Positions 1-5,673 of a stretch of 7,403 nucleotides of DNA are shown one piece after another. Position 1 is the first letter of the stretch, and each line of letters starts with the position of its first letter. Location: NCBI GenBank assembly GCA_036568605.1, contig DATCSE010000472.1, positions 1 through 7,403 of the forward strand, read 5' to 3'. The translations under genes were made by a program, and so were the position numbers. This DNA is from DATCSE01 sp036568605. GTDB taxonomy: Bacteria > Pseudomonadota > Gammaproteobacteria > Burkholderiales > Burkholderiaceae_C. Under the pieces are notes generated by a model. That model saw only the letters and a list, made by a program, of their open reading frames with translations, did not search any database and was not told where the DNA came from.

Positions 1-1
1 C

Positions 2-1687
2 TACCCGATCCTGAGCTTTCGCGAGGTGCCGGTCGTCGAGGTGATGCTGATGCCGAGGCCCGGCGAGGCGCCGCTGGGGGCGGGAGAGTCGGCGTCGGTG
101 CCGGGGACGGCGGCGATCGCGAACGCGATCTTCGATGCGACTGGGGTGCGGTTTCGCGAGCCGCCGTTCACGCCGGAGGTGGTGCGGGCGGCGTTGCATG
201 CGGGGGAGGGTGTTGGGGCAGCGGAGCGGCTCGCTGGCCCTCACCCCAACCCTCTCCCGGAGGGAGAGGGGGCGAAACCCCCTCTCCTCCAAGGAGCTCA
301 GCTCCCTCTCCCTCTCCCTCTGGGAGAGGGCCGGGGTGAGGGCCAACGCGAACCACTTTCTTCCCCATCACCCTCACGTCGCCCGCTCGTTGCCAAGGCC
401 GCCGCATTCGCCTCCGGCCTCGTCACCGCAACCCTCGCGCTGCTCGGCTGGCGCCCGGCCATCGCGCCGTTACCCGACGCCGCCGCCAGTGCCGCGTCGC
501 TCTACACCGCCGACACCATCGAGCGCGGTCGCCAGCTCGCCGCCGCAGGCGACTGCGTCGTCTGCCACACCGCACCCGGCGGCGCACCGAACGCCGGCGG
601 CCGCGCGCTGCCGACGCCGTTCGGCACGGTCTACTCGACCAACCTCACGCCCGATCCGCGGACCGGCATCGGCACCTGGTCGCTGGCCGCGTTCCAGCGC
701 GCGATGCGCGAAGGCCTCTCGCGCGACGGCCGGCACCTGTACCCTGCGTTCCCGTACACCGCGTTCACGCACGCGAGCGACGACGATCTCACCGCGCTGT
801 ACGCGTACCTGATGACGCAGCCCGCGGTCGCCGCCGTCCCGTCCGAGACCAAACTCGCGTTCCCGTTCAGCATGCGTCCGCTGATGGCGCTGTGGAACGC
901 GCTGTACCTGACGCCCGGGCCGCTGCAGGCCGAGCCGGCGCAGTCGGTGCAGTGGAACCGCGGTGCCTACCTCGTCAACGGGCTGGGCCATTGCGGCGCC
1001 TGCCACACGCCGCGCAACGCGTTCGGGGCCGAGCGCGACGGCGCCGCTGCGTTCGCCGGTGCGATCGTCGAAGGCTGGGAAGCGCCGGCGCTGACGTCAC
1101 TCTCGAACGGCCCGCTCGCGTGGACCGAGATCGAGCTCTACCGCTACCTGCGCCACGGCCATTCGGCGCAGCACGGCAGCGCGAACGGGCCGATGGCGCC
1201 GGTGGTGCAGCAGCTTGCGCAACTGCCCGAGGCCGACGTGCGCGCGATCGCGCACTACCTCGCGTCGCTCAACCCGCCGGCCGACGACGCGGCGAACGCG
1301 GCGCGGGCGGCCGCGCTGATCGCGCAGGCCGAGCGGCATGGCGCGACCCGGCTCGGCGCCGCGCAGCGCCAGTTCACCAGCGCCTGCGGCGCCTGCCATC
1401 ACGCCGGCGACGGCCCCGCGGTGTTCGGCCAGAACCTGCCGCTCGCGCTCAGCAGCAAGGTCCACAGCGCGCAGCCCGACAACCTGCTGCGCCTGATCCT
1501 CGACGGCGTACGCGAGCCGGCCAGCGCCGAGCTCGGTTTCATGCCGGCGTTCCGCGACGCGTTCGACGATGCGCAGGTCGCGCAGCTCGCCGCGTATCTG
1601 CGCGAGCGCTTCGCACCCGACAAGCCGGCGTGGCGCGATTTGGAGGCGGCGAGCGCGCGGATCCGCGCGCATGCCGATCTACGGTGA
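2..1687 (+). CDS. Molybdopterin oxidoreductase large subunit fused to tri-haem cytochrome c (NicB/IorB-like), 5' partial
   Basis: The frame is open from the window edge to TGA at 1685-1687 (561 residues visible); the true start lies upstream. Nucleotides 2 to about 210 encode the C-terminus of a xanthine-dehydrogenase-family molybdopterin subunit. It includes a GAGE motif whose Glu (86-88) aligns with the family's catalytic general base, then AIANAIFDATGVRF. A Pro/Gly-rich linker follows, encoded by a palindromic repeat (236-344). Next come an RR pair and a hydrophobic helix (about 398-451). The cytochrome region has CVVCH at 554-568, CGACH at 992-1006 and CGACH at 1385-1399, resembling the tri-haem subunits of membrane alcohol/aldehyde dehydrogenases. 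NicB-type nicotinate dehydrogenases are known fusions of this kind; other relatives use two genes. I infer that the Mo domain oxidises an N-heterocycle or aldehyde and the haems pass electrons to the respiratory chain. The substrate is unknown. No ATG/GTG/TTG in frame allows a separate cytochrome with its membrane segment, so a fusion is the simplest reading. A lost stop or an assembly error is the alternative. Confidence -1.
   Translation, partial: YPILSFREVPVVEVMLMPRPGEAPLGAGESASVPGTAAIANAIFDATGVRFREPPFTPEVVRAALHAGEGVGAAERLAGPHPNPLPEGEGAKPPLLQGAQLPLPLPLGEGRGEGQREPLSSPSPSRRPLVAKAAAFASGLVTATLALLGWRPAIAPLPDAAASAASLYTADTIERGRQLAAAGDCVVCHTAPGGAPNAGGRALPTPFGTVYSTNLTPDPRTGIGTWSLAAFQRAMREGLSRDGRHLYPAFPYTAFTHASDDDLTALYAYLMTQPAVAAVPSETKLAFPFSMRPLMALWNALYLTPGPLQAEPAQSVQWNRGAYLVNGLGHCGACHTPRNAFGAERDGAAAFAGAIVEGWEAPALTSLSNGPLAWTEIELYRYLRHGHSAQHGSANGPMAPVVQQLAQLPEADVRAIAHYLASLNPPADDAANAARAAALIAQAERHGATRLGAAQRQFTSACGACHHAGDGPAVFGQNLPLALSSKVHSAQPDNLLRLILDGVREPASAELGFMPAFRDAFDDAQVAQLAAYLRERFAPDKPAWRDLEAASARIRAHADLR
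236..344. repeat. Palindromic REP/MITE-like repeat, copy 1, inside a coding linker
   Basis: A 109-bp element bounded by 23-bp terminal inverted repeats (236-258 and 322-344; 21 of 23 positions pair). It contains two perfect 9-bp hairpins: 250-258/262-270 with a GGA loop and 310-318/322-330 with a TCT loop. The core word CCCTCTCCC and its complement recur throughout. This family is common between genes in GC-rich proteobacteria and yields tell-tale spurious peptides such as PHPNPLPEGEG and LTPTLSRRERG. Here it is read in the frame of the oxidoreductase and supplies its linker. No target-site duplication is evident. A second copy lies at 3645-3744. Confidence 0.85.
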
Positions 1688-2428
1688 CGGCGCCTCGGCC
1701 GGCGGTGCCGGCGGCCAGAAGCAGCACGCGGTCCATGCGAGGCTGATCAGCTCGCCGAGCACGAGCTTGCTGCCGGCGCTCGAGGCCCACCAGCGCTGCT
1801 CGTCGAACTCGCTGGAGCGTGCGGCGATCACGCCGAGGTCGACGTTCGACCCGAATGCTGCGCGAAACATCATGCGCGAACGCCGCGCATGCACGCCGAC
1901 CGTGAACAGGTCGATGGCGTCGAGACGCGTGCGCGTGCGCGCCGCCCAGTCGCGGACCGCAACGGCGCTCTGGTACGTCCGCTCCTGCTTCGACGACGGC
2001 GCGGGCACTGCGGTGATGGTCGCGTCGGCCAGCCCGTGCGCCGCGAGATATCGCGCGCCGCGCTCGGCATACGTCTGCCACGGCACCGGCACCCCCACCC
2101 ACAACTCGATCGGCCCGCCGCTCGTGACGATGCGTTCGTAGCGGCCGCGCCGGAATGCCGCGACCGCCTGGTCGAGCTCGGCGTCAGCGAGCCAGCCCTC
2201 GACGATCAGGACGCGTGCGCCGCCGCCGTCGGCGCCGCGCGCCGGCTCGGTCGTCGCGAGGTACGACGGCGCGAACGCGATCACCCCGACGCCTGCCGCA
2301 AGCAGCACGGCGGCGAGCAGCAGCCAGCCCCAGCGAGTGGGCAGCCAGACGTGGCGACGGCGGAACAGCACGGCAAATGATCGCACGCCCCAGGCGCCGG
2401 CGCGGCGCCGAATAGAATCGTCGTCCAT
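1679..2428 (-). CDS. YdcF/ElyC/SanA-family (DUF218) membrane-anchored protein
   Basis: A 249-residue protein. A basic N-terminus (RRRHVWLPTR) precedes one membrane helix at residues 33-53, so the main domain is probably periplasmic. The soluble part follows the DUF218 pattern: VLIVEGWLAD at 73-82, IVTSGGPIE at 100-108, ERTYQSAVAVRDWA at 149-162 (the position of the family's conserved SxNTxxNA-like segment) and FTVGVHARRSRMMFRAAFG at 175-193. Characterised relatives ElyC and SanA affect envelope integrity and cell-wall or polysaccharide precursor metabolism; no reaction can be assigned here. The ATG at 2428 is supported by AAGGAA at 2443-2438, 9 nt upstream. The gene diverges from ilvE across 45 bp and ends in a 9-bp tail-to-tail overlap with the oxidoreductase gene. 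The C-terminus (LVLGELISLAWTACCFW, then Pro-rich) is moderately hydrophobic. Family membership is fairly secure; function is not. Confidence 0.82.
   Translation of the reverse strand: MDDDSIRRRAGAWGVRSFAVLFRRRHVWLPTRWGWLLLAAVLLAAGVGVIAFAPSYLATTEPARGADGGGARVLIVEGWLADAELDQAVAAFRRGRYERIVTSGGPIELWVGVPVPWQTYAERGARYLAAHGLADATITAVPAPSSKQERTYQSAVAVRDWAARTRTRLDAIDLFTVGVHARRSRMMFRAAFGSNVDLGVIAARSSEFDEQRWWASSAGSKLVLGELISLAWTACCFWPPAPPAEAPSP
2413..2418 (+). promoter_or_regulatory. Possible -10 box for ilvE
   Basis: TAGAAT matches the sigma-70 -10 consensus at 5 of 6 positions and lies 55 nt before the ilvE start, inside the 5' end of the divergent YdcF-like gene. No convincing -35 box is visible about 17 bp upstream, so this is only a candidate. 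Confidence 0.2.
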
Positions 2429-2437
2429 GCCTCGTGC

Positions 2438-2443
2438 TTCCTT
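2438..2443 (-). promoter_or_regulatory. Ribosome binding site of the YdcF-like gene
   Basis: The minus strand reads AAGGAA here, 9 nt before the ATG at 2428. It supports that start over internal Met codons. It lies in the 45-bp gap shared with ilvE. Confidence 0.55.
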
Positions 2444-2460
2444 CTACGCGCGGGCGGAGC

Positions 2461-2466
2461 AAGGAG
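2461..2466 (+). promoter_or_regulatory. Ribosome binding site of ilvE
   Basis: AAGGAG, a near-consensus Shine-Dalgarno, lies 7 nt before the ATG at 2474. The second Met codon (2480) would be 13 nt away, so the first start is preferred. Confidence 0.75.
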
Positions 2467-2473
2467 AAGCGCC

Positions 2474-3397
2474 ATGTCGATGGCTGATCGCGACGGAAAG
2501 ATCTGGTTGGACGGCGAGCTCGTGGAGTGGCGCGACGCGCGCATCCATGTGCTGACCCACACGCTGCACTACGGCTGCGGCGCGTTCGAGGGCGTACGCG
2601 CCTACAACACCGTCGACGGCACCGCGATCTTCCGGCTGCGCGAGCACACCGAGCGGCTGTTCAACAGCGCGAAGATCCTGCGCATGAAGATCCCGTTCTC
2701 GTTCGACCAGGTGGTCGAGGCGCAGAAGGAGGTCGTGCGTGCGAACAAGCTCGAGAGCTGCTACCTGCGCCCGTTGACCTGGATAGGCTCCGAGAAGCTG
2801 GGCGTCAGCCCCAAGGGCAACAAGATCCACCTGATGGTCGCGGCCTGGGCCTGGGGCGCGTACCTGGGCGAGGAAGGGCTGAAGCGCGGTATCCGCGTCA
2901 AGACCTCGAGCTACACGCGGCATCACGTCAACATCACGATGACGCAGGCCAAGGCGGTCAGCAACTACAGCAACTCCATCCTCGCGAACATGGAGGCCAC
3001 CGACGACGGCTACGACGAGGCGCTGCTGCTGGACGCGTCGGGCTTCGTCAGCGAAGGCGCTGGCGAGAACCTGTTCATCATCAAGAACGGCGTGGTCTAC
3101 ACGCCGGACCTCTCGGCCGGCGCGCTGAACGGCATCACGCGCAACACGGTGTTCGCGATCTGCTCGGACCTCGGGCTCAAGCTCGTCGAGAAGCGCATCA
3201 CGCGCGACGAGGTCTACATCGCCGACGAGGCGTTCTTCACCGGCACCGCGGCCGAGGTCACGCCGATCCGCGAGCTCGACCGCATCGAACTCGGCTCGGG
3301 CTCGCGCGGCCCGATCACCGAGAAGATCCAGGCGGCGTTCTTCGACATCGTCAACGGCCGCAATGCCAAGTACGCCGAATGGCTCAGCAAGGTGTGA
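2474..3397 (+). CDS. ilvE: Branched-chain amino acid aminotransferase
   Basis: A 307-residue, fold-type IV PLP enzyme of the cytoplasm, matching the usual length of bacterial IlvE. It reversibly transfers the amino group between glutamate and the 2-oxo acids of leucine, isoleucine and valine. Visible signatures are HYGCGAFEGVRAY at 32-44, HTERLF at 58-63 (phosphate-binding Arg61), the Schiff-base lysine K160 in MTQAKAVSNY with Tyr165 after it, FVSEGAGENLF at 191-201 (cofactor-contacting Glu194) and FFTGTAAEVTPIR at 254-266 (the family's Thr). All key residues known for E. coli IlvE have counterparts. A strong Shine-Dalgarno 7 nt upstream fixes the start. The stop TGA overlaps the start of the zinc-finger gene, and waaF follows on the same strand, suggesting one transcript. 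Related D-amino-acid aminotransferases or ADC lyases are less likely given the close IlvE resemblance. Confidence 0.96.
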   Translation: MSMADRDGKIWLDGELVEWRDARIHVLTHTLHYGCGAFEGVRAYNTVDGTAIFRLREHTERLFNSAKILRMKIPFSFDQVVEAQKEVVRANKLESCYLRPLTWIGSEKLGVSPKGNKIHLMVAAWAWGAYLGEEGLKRGIRVKTSSYTRHHVNITMTQAKAVSNYSNSILANMEATDDGYDEALLLDASGFVSEGAGENLFIIKNGVVYTPDLSAGALNGITRNTVFAICSDLGLKLVEKRITRDEVYIADEAFFTGTAAEVTPIRELDRIELGSGSRGPITEKIQAAFFDIVNGRNAKYAEWLSKV

Positions 3398-3627
3398 TGC
3401 CCATGGCAGCCGATCTGTCGCTCAACCACAAGCCGGTGGCCTCGGTCGAGGTCACCGCGAAGGACCTGCAAGGTCCCGGCGTCGTGTTCTGCCCGAACCC
3501 GAAGATGACGCTGTGGAGCAACCACCCGCGCGTGTTCATCGACGTCGCGACGACCGGCGAAGGCAAGTGCCCGTACTGCGGCACCGAGTACAGGCTCAAG
3601 GCCGGCGAGAAAGTTCACGCGCATTGA
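3397..3627 (+). CDS. Small zf-CHCC zinc-finger protein (NDUFS6-like)
   Basis: A 76-residue protein with a single zinc site, C32-x10-H43-x14-C58-x2-C61, in the context FCPNPKMTLWSNHPRVFID and KCPYCGTEYRLK. This is the zf-CHCC pattern, shared with the NDUFS6/13-kDa accessory subunit of complex I. I therefore infer a small cytosolic zinc protein, possibly linked to respiratory-complex assembly; the bacterial role is not established. The ATG at 3397 overlaps the ilvE stop as TGATG, an arrangement expected for translational coupling. A second ATG at 3403 is also possible, because AAGGTG at 3389-3394 is better spaced from it (74 residues). As I recall, this gene commonly sits between ilvE and waaF in Burkholderiales. 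It is short but convincing because all four zinc ligands and the flanking residues fit. Confidence 0.9.
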   Translation: MPMAADLSLNHKPVASVEVTAKDLQGPGVVFCPNPKMTLWSNHPRVFIDVATTGEGKCPYCGTEYRLKAGEKVHAH

Positions 3628-3644
3628 GAGCACCGGGTGCGCGT

Positions 3645-3744
3645 GGCCCCTCACCCCAGCCCTCTCCCCAGAGGGGAGAGGGAGCATTCCCGTATTGCTG
3701 CACTTGACCCCCTCTCCCTCTGGGAGAGGGCGGGGGTGAGGGCC
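3645..3744. repeat. Palindromic REP/MITE-like repeat, copy 2
   Basis: A 100-bp element of the same family as 236-344. Its terminal inverted repeats (3645-3668 and 3722-3744) pair with one substitution and one extra C. Inner hairpins are 3660-3669/3673-3682 (10 bp, AGA loop) and 3710-3718/3722-3730 (9 bp, TCT loop). The right half is nearly identical to copy 1 and the middles differ. It fills most of the 125-bp gap between the zinc-finger gene and waaF and ends 14 nt before the preferred waaF start. The stems lack a T-run, so they are not classical terminators, but they could affect read-through, mRNA stability or waaF translation. Confidence 0.85.
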
Positions 3745-3747
3745 AAC

Positions 3748-3752
3748 GAGGA
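3748..3752 (+). promoter_or_regulatory. Ribosome binding site that decides the waaF start
   Basis: GAGGA directly abuts the first ATG (3753), too close to serve it, but lies 6 nt before the in-frame ATG at 3759. It therefore favours the second start. It begins 4 nt after the edge of the upstream repeat. Confidence 0.6.
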
Positions 3753-3758
3753 ATGACG

Positions 3759-4778
3759 ATGCCCGAGCAAGCCTCGCCCCGCTCGCTGATCATCGCCCCG
3801 CAATGGATCGGCGACGCGGTGATGTCCGAGCCGCTACTCGCGCGGCTCGCGGCGCGCGGCGAGCATCTCGCGGTCGCCGCGCTGCCGTGGGTCGCGCCGG
3901 TGTACCGGGCCATGCCGCAGGTCGCCGAGGTCATCGACCTGCCGTTCGCGCATGGCCGCCTCGACTGGGCCGAGCGCCGGCGCGTGGCCGATGCGCTGCA
4001 CGGCCGATTCGATGCCGCGTACGTGCTGCCGAACTCGCTGAAATCGGCGCTGCTGCCGTGGCTCGCGAGGATTCCGACGCGCATCGGCTATCACGGCGAG
4101 AGCCGCTACATCTTCCTGAACCGGCGCCTGCCGAACCCGAAACAGGCGCGGCCGCCGATGGTCGCGTTCTACAGCGCACTGGCCGGCGAGCCGGTGCCCG
4201 CGGGCGAGCGCCCGCAACTGCGATTCGAGCCCGCGGTCATCGATGCCGCGGCGCACGCGGCCGGCGTGCAACGCGGCGGCTACTGGGTCTTCGCGCCGGG
4301 CGCCGAATACGGCCCGGCGAAGTGCTGGCCGCCGGAGCACTACGCGGAGCTGGCCCGATCGCTGGCCGCCACGCATCCCGGCGTGCCGGTGCTGCTGCTG
4401 GGCTCGGGCAAGGAGCTCGAGCTGGCCGAGCGGATCGCGCGGCACGCGTCCGGCGCCTGCCGCGTGCTGGCCGGCAAGACCGCGCTGATCGACGCGATGG
4501 CGCTGATCGCCGGCAGCCGCGGTGTCGTCAGCAACGACTCGGGGCTGATGCACGTGGCCGCCGCGTTCGGCGTGCCGCAGGTCGCGGTGTTCGGCTCGAC
4601 CAGCCCCGAGCACACGCCGCCGCTGAACCCCAAGGCGCGGGTGATCTGGCTGAAGGACGAACTGCAGCTCGATTGCGCGCCGTGCTTCGATCGCGTCTGC
4701 CGCTTCGGGCACACACGCTGCCTGACGGGCGTCAGCGCGCAGCGGGTCGAGGCGGCGCTGAACGAGACGGCGGCGTAA
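3759..4778 (+). CDS. waaF: ADP-heptose--LPS heptosyltransferase II
   Basis: A 339-residue GT9-family enzyme, the normal length for WaaF (RfaF). It adds the second L-glycero-D-manno-heptose to the LPS inner core at the cytoplasmic face of the inner membrane. Several stretches closely follow E. coli WaaF: APQWIGDAVMSEPL near the N-terminus, FDAAYVLPNSLKSALLPWLA, IPTRIGYHGESRY, GAEYGPAKCWPPEHYAELA in the donor-binding half, and NDSGLMHVAAAFGVPQVAVFG from residue 259. The C-terminus carries a Cys-rich segment at residues 306-321 (CAPCFDRVCRFGHTRC) before the last helix. The start at 3759 is chosen because GAGGA lies 6 nt upstream; starting at 3753 would add only Met-Thr. The gene follows ilvE and the zinc-finger gene on the same strand, separated from them by a palindromic repeat. 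Heptosyltransferase I (WaaC) is less likely given the APQWIGD and GAEYGPAK segments. Confidence 0.95.
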   Translation: MPEQASPRSLIIAPQWIGDAVMSEPLLARLAARGEHLAVAALPWVAPVYRAMPQVAEVIDLPFAHGRLDWAERRRVADALHGRFDAAYVLPNSLKSALLPWLARIPTRIGYHGESRYIFLNRRLPNPKQARPPMVAFYSALAGEPVPAGERPQLRFEPAVIDAAAHAAGVQRGGYWVFAPGAEYGPAKCWPPEHYAELARSLAATHPGVPVLLLGSGKELELAERIARHASGACRVLAGKTALIDAMALIAGSRGVVSNDSGLMHVAAAFGVPQVAVFGSTSPEHTPPLNPKARVIWLKDELQLDCAPCFDRVCRFGHTRCLTGVSAQRVEAALNETAA

Positions 4779-4779
4779 C

Positions 4780-4817
4780 GCATCCCGTACGCCCTGAGGC
4801 ATCCCGTTCGCCCTGAG
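4780..4817 (+). repeat. Two adjacent 19-bp direct repeats
   Basis: The 19-bp unit gcatcccgtacgccctgag at 4780-4798 is followed immediately by a copy at 4799-4817 that differs at one base (A to T). It starts just after the waaF stop codon. The second unit supplies the first part of the left arm of the inverted repeat at 4805-4873, so the array looks like a local duplication of that element's edge. Confidence 0.85.
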
Positions 4818-4873
4818 CTCGTCGAAGGGCTGATTGAGGAGCACTCGGGCCTTCGACGAGCTCAGGCCGAACG
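4805..4873. repeat. Long inverted repeat between convergent genes
   Basis: Arms 4805-4828 and 4850-4873 are complementary over 24 bp except for one position, around a loop of about 21 nt. The arm core, CTGAGCTCGTCGAAGG, belongs to a dispersed repeat family frequent in GC-rich proteobacteria; its spurious translations include RPELVEG and FDELRANG. It lies in the 131-bp gap between the 3' ends of waaF and the anti-sigma gene, where a two-way stop of transcription would be useful. No T-run follows the stem, so an intrinsic terminator role is inference only. Confidence 0.85.
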
Positions 4874-4909
4874 GCGAATGGGGGGCGAGGTGAACGGGGT
4901 GAGGGGCCG

Positions 4910-5662
4910 TCAACGCTCCGCCGCCGGCGGCAGTTTGCCGACGTACAGCACCGGCCCGGTCGGCGCGCCCGTCGGCGAGCCGCCGCTGGGCTCCAGGCTG
5001 AGCGCCAGCGCGTCCACGTCATCGAGCACGCGACCGCGCTGCACAACGGTCGCGCCGTCCGGCTTGACCAGGCCCAGCGAGCGCGGCCCCTCGGCCTTTT
5101 GCCCCGGCCGCGGCTTCGGCAACGCCCACAGCTCCAGCGCGCGGTTCGGCTCCAGGCGCACGTTCGCGATCGGCTTGGTGACCATCGCCCGCCCATCCGG
5201 GCTGACGCTGGCGACGAACGACGCGGGCGCGATCGCGCCGCCGCCGGTATCGGGCAGTGGCGTGGCCGGGCCGAGCACGATGACCAACGGCGGTTGCGCC
5301 GGTCCGGGCGCCGCGAGCGCGACAGCCAGCACAACGGCCGCGACCGAGGCCACGCCGGCGAACCCGCGCCAGAACGCGAGCCGGCGCCACGCGGCAGACG
5401 ATTCGCTGGTGGCTGCCGCGGCCGCGGCCGACGCGCCGCCGATGCGCTGCTCGATCCGCTGCCAGACCGCGGGCGACGGCTGTTGCGGCAAGACCGGCGC
5501 GGTCAGCGGCATCAGCCGGTCCTGCCAGGCGCGCACCGCGGCGCGCAGGTTCGCATGGGCCGGCAGCAGCGCCTCGAAGCGGCGCCGTGCCGGCCCGCGC
5601 ATCAGGCCGGCGACATACTCGGCGGCAAGCCGGTCGGCGAGCTCGGGGCGGCTGTAGTCCAT
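4910..5662 (-). CDS. RskA-type anti-sigma factor
   Basis: A 250-residue, single-pass inner-membrane protein. Residues 1-75 form a cytoplasmic helical region (LADRLAAEYVAGLMRGPARRRFEALL) of the anti-sigma type. An Ala/Ser-rich stretch leads to a membrane helix at 98-118 and a periplasmic RskA domain with RALELWALPKP at 174-184, SLGLVKPDGA at 195-204 and LSLEPSGGSPTGAPTGPVLY at 221-240. The last is a hallmark of the anti-sigma-K family. The protein has no cysteine, so the zinc-binding HxxxCxxC motif of ZAS anti-sigma factors is absent, as is common among RskA proteins. It should hold the adjacent ECF sigma factor inactive until released, typically by regulated proteolysis. The start lies 9 nt after the sigma stop, and its Shine-Dalgarno GAGG (5673-5670) overlaps that stop codon, so the two are probably translationally coupled. 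Confidence 0.92.
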   Translation of the reverse strand: MDYSRPELADRLAAEYVAGLMRGPARRRFEALLPAHANLRAAVRAWQDRLMPLTAPVLPQQPSPAVWQRIEQRIGGASAAAAAATSESSAAWRRLAFWRGFAGVASVAAVVLAVALAAPGPAQPPLVIVLGPATPLPDTGGGAIAPASFVASVSPDGRAMVTKPIANVRLEPNRALELWALPKPRPGQKAEGPRSLGLVKPDGATVVQRGRVLDDVDALALSLEPSGGSPTGAPTGPVLYVGKLPPAAER

Positions 5663-5669
5663 CGCCGGA

Positions 5670-5673
5670 CCTC
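5670..5673 (-). promoter_or_regulatory. Ribosome binding site of the anti-sigma gene, overlapping the sigma stop
   Basis: On the minus strand TGAGG contains both the sigma-factor stop (TGA, 5674-5672) and a GAGG Shine-Dalgarno placed 7 nt before the anti-sigma ATG. This arrangement helps keep the two proteins in balance. Confidence 0.6.

Noticed and set aside
236..344. The short repeated palindromes as a CRISPR array
   Set aside because: There are no regularly spaced identical repeats with unique spacers. The structure is an inverted-repeat element with two hairpins.
168..407. A minus-strand frame and a plus-strand frame (135-812) crossing the repeat, with peptides like PHPGPLPEGEG and LTPTLSRRERG
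   Set aside because: These peptides are the usual spurious translations of this palindromic repeat family. The rest of each frame is Arg/Pro-rich shadow coding opposite or beside the cytochrome gene.
2527..3396. The long plus-strand open frame upstream of and in frame with the zinc-finger protein
   Set aside because: It is the shifted frame of ilvE. Only the last 76 codons, from 3397, have a recognisable domain.
3660..3730. Repeat hairpins as a rho-independent terminator after the zinc-finger gene
   Set aside because: The stems are strong, but no T-run follows either one, so the classical signal is absent.
3834..4913. A 359-codon minus-strand open frame opposite waaF
   Set aside because: Its first part is a translation of the inverted repeat (FDELRANG) and the rest is the low-complexity antisense of waaF, which is firmly identified on the plus strand.
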